64,000 bases of DNA from Nitzschia sp. DOCU1 (taxonomy: Eukaryota > Bacillariophyta > Bacillariophyceae > Bacillariales > Bacillariaceae): NCBI GenBank assembly GCA_951394045.1, contig OX595992.1, forward strand, positions 2,666,001 to 2,730,000. The letters run 5' to 3'. The notes beneath the pieces are model-generated. The model was given only the letters and a program-made list of their open reading frames with translations. It searched no databases and was not told the DNA's origin. Of the stretch, positions 44,759 through 55,828 are shown piece after piece. Within the stretch, counting starts at the first letter, position 1; each line of letters begins with the position of its first letter. The position numbers were made by a program, and so were the translations under genes.

Positions 44759-45811
44759 TCATTCTTGAGTGCGGCGAGCAGTGCGTTGGCCGGTGTTTAT
44801 GAGGCGGCAGCCCCCCATCATTTTGGTAATGGTGGCCTCGTCCTGGTGGCCCTCCTTTTTGTTGTTGCAGAGTTTGGAAGTGTGATTCTTGGCAAAGCTG
44901 AGTCCGTGGCTATGACAATAGTACATGTTGGTTTTGTCCACACGGACGGGGCCATCGGTGCTAGCCGGGCTGGGGGCAGCAGCCATTGCCGACGCAACTG
45001 CATTGGACGGTGGCTGCGGCTGTAACGCTGCTGCAAAGCCAGCTTGCTTGCTGGTTAATTCCTCGAGGCGGATTTTATTGGCCTCGTTGAAATGTGCCTT
45101 GAATTCATCGATTTTTTCACGGGTAGCAAGAGGCTTCATTTTCCAGTCTCGTATGTATTCAGTCATCACGCCGGAAGCAGCGAGGGTTTCCAGAGTGAGT
45201 GCCATGGCGGTGCCGTCTGTGACCTCGTTCGTAGTGCCTGAGGCAGTTGCTTGGCAATGACGGATACGGTCCCAGAGAATTTCAATGCCATCGTCCGGAT
45301 TCCACTCAGAGCGGAGTTTCGCCCTATTTTTCTCCAAATCCTCAGCAGTAAGTTGGCCGTAGGTGGTGAAAGGAAGTTCCAGGATGGTAAGCGGCATCAC
45401 GTCGGAGTAGAGAAATTGTGGATGTTTTAACACTGAATAAAACCGTTCGTCCACGGCATCGAGGATTTGCTTTTTGAGGCTGTCACGGACAGCTTCATAT
45501 TCCCGAAAGGCTTTGACATGTTGATCATGGCTGCGATCGGCGGCGCGGAGTTGGGCATCACTTGCAAAAGCCGGTGGAGTTGCCTGGATGCCGGGGTGGG
45601 TGGGAGCAGTGAAGGTGCTCCCTGTGAGCTCGAGGTATTGCGTTGATGACAGCACGATCCCCAGCTGGCCATGGCATCCGCCACCCAGCTCAGAAGATTG
45701 TGATCGGGCGTTCTGGAAGACTTCGGCAAGTAGGAGTTGAATCGTTATGGGGTCAGGTGTGCCCTCGATTGCGGTTAATGTCGGTTTGGGGTATGCGACG
45801 GGGACAGCCAT
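44759..45811 (-). CDS. gag: Copia gag
   Basis: 350 aa starting at the ATG at 45811. It has a mainly helical central region and a C-terminal Cys/His segment (YYCHSHGLSFAKNHTSKLCNN, then GHQDEAT) of the kind found in gag of copia-like elements of diatoms and others. It ends with TGA at 44761-44759 and pol follows in the same frame without a gap. Confidence 0.9.
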   Translation of the reverse strand: MAVPVAYPKPTLTAIEGTPDPITIQLLLAEVFQNARSQSSELGGGCHGQLGIVLSSTQYLELTGSTFTAPTHPGIQATPPAFASDAQLRAADRSHDQHVKAFREYEAVRDSLKKQILDAVDERFYSVLKHPQFLYSDVMPLTILELPFTTYGQLTAEDLEKNRAKLRSEWNPDDGIEILWDRIRHCQATASGTTNEVTDGTAMALTLETLAASGVMTEYIRDWKMKPLATREKIDEFKAHFNEANKIRLEELTSKQAGFAAALQPQPPSNAVASAMAAAPSPASTDGPVRVDKTNMYYCHSHGLSFAKNHTSKLCNNKKEGHQDEATITKMMGGCRLINTGQRTARRTQE

Positions 45812-45951
45812 GGTGTCGATGGGTCGAAATAGGGTATCGACGGGGATTATGAACCGGAGCGCCTGGCGAGAATCGCAACAGTGTCAGTTCGGGGTGGATC
45901 GGTCACGAGTGGCAAACGATTAGGGTAGCAACAGTGGGTTGCCTTTGAAAC

Positions 45952-45964
45952 ACTTGATTAGCTA
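45952..45964 (-). other. Putative primer binding site complementary to the element's own LTR
   Basis: Directly next to the 5' LTR the sense strand reads TAGCTAATCAAGT. Its exact reverse complement ACTTGATTAGCTA lies in the LTR at 45993-46005. The arrangement matches the self-priming system of Tf1-type elements, where the 5' end of the RNA folds back as primer. No match to a tRNA 3' end (TGG start) is seen. Confidence 0.5.
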
Positions 45965-46121
45965 TGTTGATGTGCGTGTCGATATAAACGGATAGCTAAT
46001 CAAGTTTATGAGTCAACTAGTATACATGGGCAATGAGGATTGCCGGGGGAACGGTGAAACGGGCGCGAGTTAGCCGTGCCAACGGGCGCGCCGTCCGGGG
46101 TGCCGGCCGGGGGAATCAACA
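45965..46121 (-). repeat. Copia LTR, 5' LTR of the element
   Basis: 157 bp, two differences from the other LTR. On the sense strand a TATA-like GTATAC (46020-46025) lies upstream of the self-complementary segment at 46005-45993. Confidence 0.95.
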
Positions 46122-46126
46122 ATATC

Positions 46127-46878
46127 GGCCGTCGTCGCATTCACGCGAGTGAAGTACCTGGTACGTCATCGTCTGATCGTCGCTTCTATTGTGTGGATGC
46201 TCCTAGCTCGGCAGGCTTTTGCGCGCCTCATCCGCTCAATGGTATCTACGTGGTTGAAGATAAATCATGATTGACGGATGATCGTAGATTTGGCGCGCGC
46301 GGCACTAAAGCATTGTGCTTGGCGCGCCATTTTAGGGACTATGTTTGTGCCGGGCTCTGGATGGATGGCCTATGGCGAGAAATGAATGAGATGGATGAAG
46401 TAAGAATATGCTACCACCAACACCAATGAATGAATCCAACTGCGAATCTTCAATGGAAATTCTCTTCCATTCATGGACTGTTCAAGGCAGGGACAGACGA
46501 CGGCTTCTAGGCGCTGGATTGAAATTCAGCGTCTTCGCCATCGTTGGCTTTCAATCGATGAAGAAGATTCAGGATGCATTTGTCATCGAATCTACTGCAA
46601 CTGCTTTAGCCAGTGCAATGTCTCTCCTCTTCGATCCAGCAGCCCCTATGTATTTTTCGGCGTTCGACTATCAACAGCATCCGAACCTTTGATTTTTGAT
46701 GCCAACGGAGATCTTTCGCCATCGGCTCCTGGCCGGGTGGCTCGTGAAAAAAGATTGCGATGATCGCAGGATGTGCTGGGCGTTCCAAAAAGATTTGGAG
46801 AAATAATCCTGTGGATTTCACAAAAACAGTCTTCCAATCTTTTCGATTGTTTGAGAACTATCGTCCATTCAAGGCAAC
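46127..46878. other. Intergenic, right of the copia element
   Basis: About 750 bp without a supported gene. It includes the upstream region of the PhoX-like gene. A plus-strand frame at 46408-46692 has no recognisable content. Confidence 0.5.
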
Positions 46879-48557
46879 ATGAAGTTTTCTGTCCTTTGCC
46901 TCGCCGCTATCCTGGCGGCATCGTCGTCGTCAGCTGCCAACACCAACAAGAAACAACAGTTGCGTCGTCGTATCGAACAATATTTAAACAGTGATCATCA
47001 TAAGCAGCGCGCCGTCAAACGAGAATTGGCCGCCAAAACGATTGATAGCCAGCGTCGTCGCGCTCGAATGTTGCCAGAGGAGGGTGAAAAGGGTGTCGCT
47101 TGGGAGGCTGGATCGTATTCGTGGGGAACGTACTTGAGAGAGTAAGTCAGCAGCAGCCATCGATCGAAAAGTTGTTTGCTGAGATTGCATTCTCACAAAA
47201 ACCTTTCTTCCTCTCTTTCTTGTTCTCTTGGCTCATAGTGCGAACGGAGATCGTATTCGTGTCAATAATGGTATCATGGGACGTGCCATTGCATACCAAG
47301 GGGAACCTGTTGGCTTTGCCGACGGCACTTCTGGAGATCCCATGCATGGTTCGGCCGACGGCGCCGCTATCATTCCCAAGGAAGACGGTACTGGATACTA
47401 CTATGTTTCCAACAGCGAAGAAGGCGACATCGACGACAAAACGGGAGGAGTCTACGTCTTTGAGCTTGATCTGGATCACGATGTGGTTGACTATTACCAG
47501 GTTCTCAGTGATACAGTTGACAATTGTTCGGGAGGTGCCACGCCATGGTAAGTACTACTCCGTGTATTACTAGGGTTGATCCTTCTGTTGCTTGTGCCGA
47601 CGAAATGTAAGCTACTTGCGCCGTTGCTCATGAAACTGGTTTTCTTACAGGGGAACTTGGGTTTCTTGCGAAGAAGAAGATGGTTATGGACACTGTTGGC
47701 AAGTCGATCCCGCCAACAAGGATCAAACAGGCCCCACTAAATCCCAGAAGACCGCCCTAACTGGCTACCCCGGAAACTGGGAAGGCTTTGCTTGGGATGA
47801 CATCGGCAAGCAAGGCTATGTGACCGACGATGCGGAACCCGAAGATGCACCTGCATCCTACGGATGCTTTAACCGCTTCACACCGGACTCCACTGCCATG
47901 GCTTGTTACGATCGTGACACTAAGGAGGGTCGCTGGTGCACTCTGAACTCGGGTACTGTGGACTACATGACTCTTACTCCCGATGCGATTGGATCCAACT
48001 GTGGAACCATTGGATGGACCAAAAATCCGGCCGAATGTTCCGGCGACATGTACCGCGCAGCAGAAGGATTGGATATCCTCAAGGATCAAACCATGATCTT
48101 TACCGCCAAGAGAGACCGCTTGATGTTTGAAATCAACCTCAAAGATCAAACCTACTGCTCGACGTCAACTCTCGTTGGTTTCCCCCAAGAGCCGGACCAA
48201 ATTCGTATCCACGACGGCATCGTGTATTTTTGCACGGATGGAAATAATCCCAACGGTGTGTTGGCCTATGATGGTAAGGGATATTATTCCATCGTCCAGG
48301 AAATCGACTACAACACAGAAACCTCGGGACTCGCCTTCTCGCCTGATGGCATGGTGATGTACGTTGCCTTCCAGGATAACGCGATCTGGCAGTTCTGGCG
48401 TGCCGATGGAAAGCCTTTTGAAAAAGCCGATCCCAGTTACATTCCTGTCGGCGCGGACTTTTTCACTGTCCAGCAAACCGATATTGCCTTGGGGCATGCT
48501 GTTGTAGATCTTGTCATGGAAGTGTTGGAAGAGGAGGGCTTGATCGAAGGCCGTTAA
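46879..48557 (+). CDS. PhoX-like (DUF839) secreted phosphatase
   Basis: Three exons, 46879-47141, 47239-47547 and 47651-48557, give 492 aa. Residues 1-19 form a signal peptide (MKFSVLCLAAILAASSSSA), followed by a basic region with RRRARML, a possible processing site. The PhoX/DUF839 hallmarks are present: TPWGTWVSCEE across the exon 2/3 junction, GNWEGFAWDD, and VTDDAEPEDAP. In bacterial PhoX the Cys and acidic residues of the first motif bind the iron and calcium cofactors. The protein probably hydrolyses phosphate esters outside the cell, which helps under phosphate shortage. Enzyme activity of eukaryotic DUF839 proteins is less well established, so phosphatase is the likely but not proven role. 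Confidence 0.8.
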
Positions 48558-49382
48558 GCTGCATTTTTGTGTGATTCATGGGCACCGCCCATACTTGTGG
48601 TCGAAGGCGTCGAGTTGATATACCGTTCATGCTTGTAATCAAAGACTTCGAGTTAATGTATAATACATTGGTCTTTCTTTGTTGCATCAGAAGATTGATT
48701 TGTAGGGGTTTCAATACAAAACACCACGAGCTACTGGCAGAAGGTCCAACTGCCGCAAATTCCACCACTTTACAGTGAAAGGTACCCATTGATAGATCAG
48801 GGTCCGGCGCAAGTTGATTCCTGCTGAGTTCCATAGTCAGATTGTCGCTTGACGAGTCCTCGAACGATGCTAAATTGGACCACCCCTTGTGTTCTTAACA
48901 TATCCTGCACAATCTCACATCTCGTCGAGGGGCTGCTGCAGCCATTATCCTCGCCAAATCTGAAGTCTAGACGGCTCATCTGGTCACGTTCCACCGACGA
49001 TGTTGCATCACCAACTGACTCTTGGGCAATCTTGCTACTTTGGCCGCAACACTCCTTCCCAAGGTTGAAGAATTTTGTACCCTGCATCTCAGAAGACCAT
49101 GTTGGATGCGATTCAGGAATAGCGAGCAGCTCGTTGAGCGTTTCGACGTGCGCTTTGGATGAGTTGGGGCATATCGAAATTCAAATGGTTCCTCTAAGTA
49201 ACCATAACATGTATAAGCCCCACCACGCCACCCATACAAGTCTTCTTTCCTCCCTTCCAAAATTTCGTGCCACTTACTTTGGTGTCATCGTCCTACGAAA
49301 GGTGCACCGATCCCACCTACCCATAATCCGTTTCCTCCACAAACGCAAAGATTTCTTTTTCTTTTTTGAGATCCCCATCACC
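48558..49382. other. Intergenic or 5' untranslated region
   Basis: The frame of the next gene is open upstream to 48849, but that stretch does not look coding and has no membrane or domain pattern, so I treat it as promoter and leader. Confidence 0.45.
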
Positions 49383-50618
49383 ATGTCACTAACGAAATCA
49401 GAAAGCTGGGTAGATTTGGAGGTTGCCTCCACTTCTGCTGTAGCATCCATCTCGTCGGACGGCCCACCCAAATTTGCCCAACCGCCTTTGGTTTCGACGA
49501 CATCCCAGAAGAAAAAACGTTCTTCTCATTTCAGCTGCTGCGTATGCCCACCCTATGGCTTATTCTTGTTGACGGTCTTGTACATGGTTGCCGTCTGGGT
49601 GTTTGAGTATGCCGTTCCCATTGAGTGCTTGCACGAGCCCTGCAGTTCTGAAGGCGTCGATACTTCGGTCCAGACGTTTGGATCTGACTTTTTGGTGGGT
49701 GTACTATTGATCTTGTTTGCCTTGCATTTGCAATGCCGTTCCAAAGCAATGTCAGCTCAATCGGCAATGTGGTCCATGGGCTTTGCTTTCGTTTTTACCG
49801 GCATGGGCCATTCTATCAATTCCAACAGCGGATTTGATGATAACAAGGCTGGAAAAGAATTTTACATTACATGGGCTCTATCTTCTGCCCTCATGATGGT
49901 GAGCGTGGAAGAGATTTATCGCTGGTCCCGTAAACTGGCCGCCCAACGTCCGGACTTGTTTCCTGCTTGTTCATGCTTCTCCTTCCTGCATTTTGTGACC
50001 TTTTTCGCGGCAATCGTGGCATGGTTAATCAACTTTGGAGCCTATGTTTGGTGCGCCACCAATGAGAGCATTCAGGCTCAGAGCGGTGTCATGGACGACG
50101 TGGCACCCATTGAGAATCCAACCCAAGACGATCTACACATGTGCATTTGGATGGCGAGTACTTTGGATGTCTTTTGGTGGTTGGCATTCTCAGTCTTTTG
50201 CATTCCAACAGCTATTGTCTTCCATCGAGTCTTGACCCGACCAGTGACGTTTGATTCCACGTCCAAGAATGGCAGTGGAGTGGAAGTTTCGTTGCCTCCC
50301 ACAGTCGTGGCACAATCGATCTGTGGACTTTCCAACTCGTGGGCCGTGGCCGGTCTGGTGTTGGTACCCTGGACTTTTGGGGCCATGTTTTACGTATGGA
50401 TGGAGATTATCAGCCAGATTGTAGGCGACGATGACTTGTTCCAGACGATCCATGGTACCGTCATTGTCAATTATGGAATGCTTGTGACGTACTACTTGTT
50501 CCACAATCTGGCGTGGTCTCTAGAACCGAAACTCAAAACACCGGTTGAGGAGGATACAGACGAAGAAGTTGTGGAGGAGGATTACGACTTTTGTGAGCCG
50601 GAAATTACAGCATCGTAG
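49383..50618 (+). CDS. Multi-pass membrane protein of unknown family
   Basis: 411 aa from the ATG at 49383, chosen because the context CATCACCATG opens a soluble Ser/Lys-rich N-terminus before the first membrane span. About eight hydrophobic spans are visible (YGLFLLTVLYMVAVWVF, FLVGVLLILFALHL, MGFAFVFTGMGHSI, ITWALSSALMMVSV, VTFFAAIVAWLINFGAYVW, WWLAFSVFCIPTAIVF, VAGLVLVPWTFGAMFYVW, VNYGMLVTYYLFHNLAW). The C-terminus is a highly acidic tail (EEDTDEEVVEEDYD). Histidines near membrane spans (GMGHSI, LFHNLAW) could be functional, but I cannot assign a family. No intron. Confidence 0.75.
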   Translation: MSLTKSESWVDLEVASTSAVASISSDGPPKFAQPPLVSTTSQKKKRSSHFSCCVCPPYGLFLLTVLYMVAVWVFEYAVPIECLHEPCSSEGVDTSVQTFGSDFLVGVLLILFALHLQCRSKAMSAQSAMWSMGFAFVFTGMGHSINSNSGFDDNKAGKEFYITWALSSALMMVSVEEIYRWSRKLAAQRPDLFPACSCFSFLHFVTFFAAIVAWLINFGAYVWCATNESIQAQSGVMDDVAPIENPTQDDLHMCIWMASTLDVFWWLAFSVFCIPTAIVFHRVLTRPVTFDSTSKNGSGVEVSLPPTVVAQSICGLSNSWAVAGLVLVPWTFGAMFYVWMEIISQIVGDDDLFQTIHGTVIVNYGMLVTYYLFHNLAWSLEPKLKTPVEEDTDEEVVEEDYDFCEPEITAS

Positions 50619-51809
50619 GAGCTGCGAGCACCCAAACTTGTAGTCTCGTCTGCCAGCAGGCAGCAGAAGAGGCCAGGACGAACGATGCAATTATCCGTAA
50701 GAGTTGCAGGGGATTGGTGTGCGTCATTTGCGTCTGATTGTCGAGAAGAGAAAATATGTTTGTACCTTGTTGCTTGATGGTGACTGATTTGATTGATACT
50801 CATGGTCCATGATCATAGTCGGCGCCCCCGGCCCCTCCAAAAGACGACAAAGAAGTGTGAAAGAACGTCTTCAAAGGGGCCCGCCGCGAATGGCAAGAAG
50901 GGCTGCTACTTGTTCTATCATGTAGTTACTTATAAGGCCTTCTCTACTAGTAGTGCCTACCATTATGCATCAAAGACACGTTTGCTACAATGTAGCTAGA
51001 GATCAAATAGCTCGACGTAGAGGCTAGTTACCCCATAACTGTAATCTTTTACCCATTCGAAGGCAGTATGAACATGCTTATCTGGCATTGTCCGGGAAAT
51101 CTTCTGCTCGGCCGGCGTTAGTTTACGGTCATCGAGGTCTTAAATTTCGCGTCATTTCGTATGCCATTGGACTTCCGCGCCTTCGTATATCTGACGTGTT
51201 CGTTCGGCGAAAACTTGGCGAAATAGAGTTGGCCAGTTTGGATTGGAGAAGTAACGGCGTTCACTCTGACGATTTGACTTTTCTAATTTGGGCGGAGTGG
51301 CAGTCTTTTAAGCGTGTGGCCGGCCGGCCTTTCAAAAAGGGATAGTCGTTTGGTGGCTTTGGCATTTTCGAAAAGTCAGTTCAAAGTTCGTTGGGCGCGA
51401 AAAATCCAATGATTCGTATGAACAGGCATATGTGATGCGAAGCCTGGCAGGAATGGAGTAGTGAAGTGTGGGTGTAAACTCCGACCAAGTGGTGCGACAT
51501 TTTCTTTTGGTAGCCATTTCTACGAATTCCGCCATAAAGAAAATTCCCAAGTACAGTTGACTAGTATGAAAAAGCAGCGGATGTCCATCGGCATCACATT
51601 TTTAGCGCACGCCAGACGGGCAGCAGCCGGACACAGCCAAAATTGTGGGTGGTGGTCCTATCGGAACGTTGGCAAGGTCTACCACATCCTTCATTATTTC
51701 TTTGGAAGTGCAATCGCCTCTTCCTCTCATTTCTTGTCTTCCGAGGACACCGATCTCCCAAAAGACAAACTGAGCCTTTACAACAACAATCATCTCTATC
51801 ATCTTCATC
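50619..51809. other. Intergenic
   Basis: No gene is supported. The part before 51810 is upstream of the Cys-rich gene. Confidence 0.5.
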
Positions 51810-52645
51810 ATGTTTACTTCCAAAGCTTTCTCCTTGATTGTAGCGTTGCTAGGCCTCTTGTGTTTGCAAACAGAAGCGCAATATTCACAATGTTCGCTGT
51901 GCGCGAGTCCGAATCAGCTGCCCGTTGCCTCTCGATGGTCGTGGACACCACCGGGATCCGACAAAACATGTCAAGAGACGTATGTTTACCTCTCGACGAT
52001 CACGACGCAAAATTCCTTCTGGTAAGTTTCTCTCAGCGGATCGCGTGCAGTGAAGGAGTGCTGGACCTGGCAACTTACTCTCTGTGCTCCCCTCTTCACA
52101 GCGGCATGCATCGAGGCCTTGCTCAGAACTTTTGCTGTAATGCCGGCTCAGCAGTCGCCAACAGTGTGCCGGCACCTGCCCCGACGATTCCTGCGTACGT
52201 CGGACCCATCGGTCCGGAGCCCGTCTGCCCCATTTGCCGTACCAATGAATTTCCAGGCATTCCTTCCGGTTTCATTGTCGCTCGTTATGTCGGTGAATAC
52301 ACTTGCGAACAATTGTACGGACGTGGATTGCATGGCATGATTCCCAACTACATGTGTGGACCCCTTCAGGACTTTGCCCAGCCCGTGTGTGGATGTGGGA
52401 TCTACAATCCGCGGCTTCGCCAATCGTCGGGCACGACAGCCATGAGCCTGACAGCGCCACCACAGGCACAGAGCACTTACAACGCCAATCCTGGGGGTCG
52501 AAATCTGCGAGGATCTTCATCCAAGGATGAAGAGGATTCGGCAGCTGAGGTGCCACCCCCATCAGTGGCGTACAACTTTACCGCTGAGGACTTTCATTTT
52601 GAAACGAGGCCGAACCCTGAAGTCTCAAACCCCGAAGTCCTCTAA
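51810..52645 (+). CDS. Secreted Cys-rich protein with two related modules
   Basis: Two exons, 51810-52021 and 52102-52645, give 251 aa; the 80-nt intron has donor GTAAGT and acceptor CACAG. Residues 1-23 form a signal peptide. Two Cys-rich modules follow with the shared plan CxxC, a Thr-Cys (TCQETY, TCEQLY), a Gly- and His-containing segment (GMHRGLAQ, GLHGMIPN) and a late Cys pair (FCC; then MCGPLQ and CGCG). The C-terminus is low complexity with GGRNLRGSSSKDEEDS and an acidic end. The pattern recalls small Cys-rich repeat domains common in stramenopile secreted proteins, but I cannot name it. Probably extracellular or cell-wall associated. Confidence 0.7.
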
Positions 52646-54844
52646 AGGCAAACATGACAAAAGTGCTACATAGGGGGGCGTCTTTCATACTATCAAGAAG
52701 AGAGGTTGCTATATCATGCGCAACTCTGGTAGTTAACACGAGACTACTGTTTTCAACACAATTTAGAAAGACGTTTGACCCACTGAAATCTTCTGCATCT
52801 TCAAGTAGGTTAACTAGACTATCCTTCGTTCTTTCTACTCCCCAGTCATAAAGAACATAAGTCTTTGACGAAGTATGTAGACTCTTGATAGGTTTCAAAT
52901 CGTCGAGACTCTATTGGGAGGGGGCTATGTCCGAGTACAATAGTGCTGTAAAAGTCGTTGTTGTTAGTGGCTACTATACTTCGATCGTCAAAGCAGAAGC
53001 TACGATAGTACTAGTATACTATTCAAGTTAAAGCAGCCAAGACTAGTGGTTTCAAAGCTTTCAGGTCGTTCTCAGGATTAGCTACTACTAGCAGGAGTAA
53101 GTTAGAGATGAGATGCCCCAAGCAGCTAGCTGGGAGAAGAAATCCACTCTTGTACCGATTTTCAAATCCGATCCCCCACGTGCAAGAGGTGCAATGATGC
53201 CGTCGAGGTGATCGGGACTTTCGGAAATATCTCAGTCGTTTTTCAAAAGATTTGATTGGAACGGTCACGAGGTCTAACTTTTTTCATTATTCGGCGGGCG
53301 AAGGTCTGATTGGCCAAATTTTTGGGTTCATTGGGGCATACAATGACGGAAGGCTATCGATCCAATCAAAACTCCCAGAGAGATGGAATACGTCGCCAAT
53401 GCGCGAAACGCCGCGGAGTGTACTACTGCCAATGCATGGAGCACATGACTAAACGAAGATTCCATGGACAAAAGAGGTTTCTGTGTATCCTGGAATATGC
53501 CCCACTCTATTGTCCGATTAGAAAGAGACCAAGTTTACAAAGAACTTTGGTGTCGTAGTTGTACGATCGGAGTCGACGGACTACGGTAGAAGACCGGGAA
53601 TGGTTGAAAAGTCCGACGGCCGTCTCACTTTTTTGATAGTCGATCCGTTGCGTTTTCCTTTTTTCCTGGAGTGGATGTTAACCGACAGAGGATGTTTCAA
53701 TAGAGCCTTTTAATATCCCTTCTATCATATTGCTGTGGACACAACGTCCCCGTGGTCCCTTTGACAGCTTGAGGACGAATCGTTCGCACGTTGCCCAAAG
53801 AATGACTTTGTTTGCGATACTACGAGCTTTGTGATCCCTATTTTTAACAACGACGACGACAAGGAGTGCACGTACTCGTCACAGCTAAAGAACAACCCGT
53901 GTTACTCTAGAAAGTGTACTGCCATTTAAGACGGCGACCCCAAGAACAAGGCCGTTTGCAGAGAGAGTGATGCAACGTACAACTTGAACAAGACGATCGT
54001 TGTTGGGGCTGTCGGCGTGGTCGCCCCTCCCCGGAGAGCCCTTCTCGCTCGATCTGCTCTGATCGATGTAGTTGCTGTTGGCACGAGGAAGGCCAGCAAA
54101 AGATGATATCTTGTTCTTGACGTGGCACCACGCACTGTTATCTTGATTATCATCGTCGTCAAGGATTTTGATGATGAGGATAATGAAGATGACAGTAGTA
54201 TTAACAGCGCCACTAGTACTGCGTCCTCGCTCGGCTGCTGTTTTTCTCGCAAGAAGAAAACGTCGGCAGTTTATGTTATGTGTGATGTCGTCCTGGGGTC
54301 CTCGCGGATAGGGCTCTAAAAGTTGTCGTCGATAGCACGCTGGGATCGATACATGCTGACGGTGTGTCTGTTGTTCTTGACTGTTCTGGTGGCGGTGGCA
54401 GTCCAAGTCGCTGTGGGCCTTGCTGGGGCCCCAATGGGCGGGATCCTAAAATCTACCGTCTTTCTCCCGTGTTTAGATGGAAGGGGGGCTGTAGCACGCC
54501 GGAAAGATCTCCCCTGATCGTTGACATGAAGTGGCTTCGATTGGAGGTGATTTCTTTGCTTATACTAGGATCGACGACTATTCTTCTATTAGCTAGTATT
54601 TCTTCCGGCTAGCTAGCTAGTAGCCGTACAAGTAGCGAGAGGGAAAGCGATGCACATGTTGCCTAGAATTGCTTGCTATCATGGATGTGTAATATCAGTT
54701 CGTCGTCGTCTTTCGTGGACATTTTACTTTTAGTTTCGTCATCGTTGCCCTTGCAGCAACGGTTTGTGCGCGTGTCACTGTATCGTCGTTCTAGATTGCA
54801 TCGCTCTTTCTCGTCTTTTCTCCTATCCTGGTTCGTGTTGTCGT
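52646..54844. other. Long intergenic stretch with a possible exon remnant
   Basis: No complete gene is supported. On the minus strand the frame 54252-53926 contains FLVPTATTSIRADRARRALRGG, which looks like the end of a diatom presequence plus an RRALRGG motif, but neither a downstream body nor splice-linked exons could be found. The 52900-53100 part is rich in CTACTAGTA-like simple sequence. Confidence 0.35.
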
Positions 54845-55828
54845 TTACGATGACGCAGTCGCGACTTCCGTAGGACGCGTCGATACGATTTGATCGGGAG
54901 GTACGGCATTCATATCACTGTATTGTACCAAATTGCAAAGTGTCTTCCAATGCTCCTTTTCATCATCTCGAATGTTCTGAAAGACATCATACAACGTCTC
55001 CAATTTGGGCCGACGTTTGCTGAATTCACAATCTCCGACGGTGCAAAACAAATCAAACAAGAACGGATTATCGCGTTCATAGTATTGACGCGCAATATCC
55101 GGCACTGGCATGGCCTTGAGTCGTTTTTGATAGTTATTCAAAAAGGTATTGTAGGTATCAAAGGCATGATCTTCAATCAATTCACTCAAATGATAAGCGG
55201 CAGGTTCTTTCCACAAGTACATGACAATGACATACCAGTAGTAGACAAAGGCCATGGATTGAGCAAAGATGCGATCGACGACGCCTTCATTGCCCCCCAG
55301 TTCTTCCATGATGAGTAAATGATGCAATTCATTATCGGCTTGAGCATAATGCGTTCGCATGAGTTCGCGTTGACCACGTTGCCCCAGGGTTTCTCGCAAA
55401 TGCAAGACACTCAGATAGGCAAAGTACGGTACACGAGCTACCGTCTCCAAGACATAAAAGCGAGCAAAGTCTCGTTCCGTGCCCCTGACGGGATAAATGA
55501 GACACAAGATATCATAAATGGTATCAATCATGAACTTGTTGAATTGAAACATGGTAGGATCCATGGTATTGCTAGTAGGCTTGTCGTCGGCCGAAGACAC
55601 TTTCAACGACGACGACGGCGAGCTGTCAATGACGGCCGTTGTTGCCTTGGTCTCCAAGTCCGCATCGGCATCCCACAAGGCAGACGACGACTTGACCGAA
55701 GAACGACCAGCAACGAATGGCGCCACGGTAAAAGCATGACAAGAAAGGTTCGGGACGGCGAGGAGAATCAATGCCGCCGCCAACAAGAGAGGCTTACGAG
55801 TGCTGCTATTTTGGATCATCGTCCTCAT
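54845..55828 (-). CDS. PTOX: Plastid terminal oxidase (alternative oxidase family)
   Basis: 327 aa from the ATG at 55828; the frame is open further upstream but this start gives a good presequence. The enzyme oxidises plastoquinol and reduces oxygen to water at the thylakoid or plastid envelope, and serves carotenoid synthesis and as an electron safety valve. The presequence is a signal peptide (KPLLLAAALILLAVPNLSC) followed by HAFTVAP, the diatom plastid signature. The di-iron ligands are in the usual motifs: LETVARVPYF, NELHHLLIMEELGGN, ELIEDHAFDTY and RDDEKEHW. ELGGNEG and VARVPYF favour the plastid rather than the mitochondrial branch. No intron. Confidence 0.93.
   Translation of the reverse strand: MRTMIQNSSTRKPLLLAAALILLAVPNLSCHAFTVAPFVAGRSSVKSSSALWDADADLETKATTAVIDSSPSSSLKVSSADDKPTSNTMDPTMFQFNKFMIDTIYDILCLIYPVRGTERDFARFYVLETVARVPYFAYLSVLHLRETLGQRGQRELMRTHYAQADNELHHLLIMEELGGNEGVVDRIFAQSMAFVYYWYVIVMYLWKEPAAYHLSELIEDHAFDTYNTFLNNYQKRLKAMPVPDIARQYYERDNPFLFDLFCTVGDCEFSKRRPKLETLYDVFQNIRDDEKEHWKTLCNLVQYSDMNAVPPDQIVSTRPTEVATASS

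Larger units (their letters stand above)
40563..46121 (-). mobile_element. Ty1/copia LTR retrotransposon, intact, minus strand
   Basis: The element is 5559 bp with 157-bp LTRs (TG...CA) and a perfect 5-bp target duplication ATATC. The pol order protease, integrase, reverse transcriptase, RNase H defines Ty1/copia. The LTRs differ at two positions (40575 against 45977, and 40622 against 46024), so insertion is recent. Gag and pol are open apart from a single TGA between them in the same frame. The element lies between the 39710 gene and the PhoX-like gene. Confidence 0.95.

Noticed and set aside
48849..49382. N-terminal extension of 178 codons for the membrane protein at 49383
   Set aside because: The extension has no hydrophobic or domain pattern, contains a Phe run from a pyrimidine tract, and the ATG at 49383 has a good context directly before a typical N-terminus.
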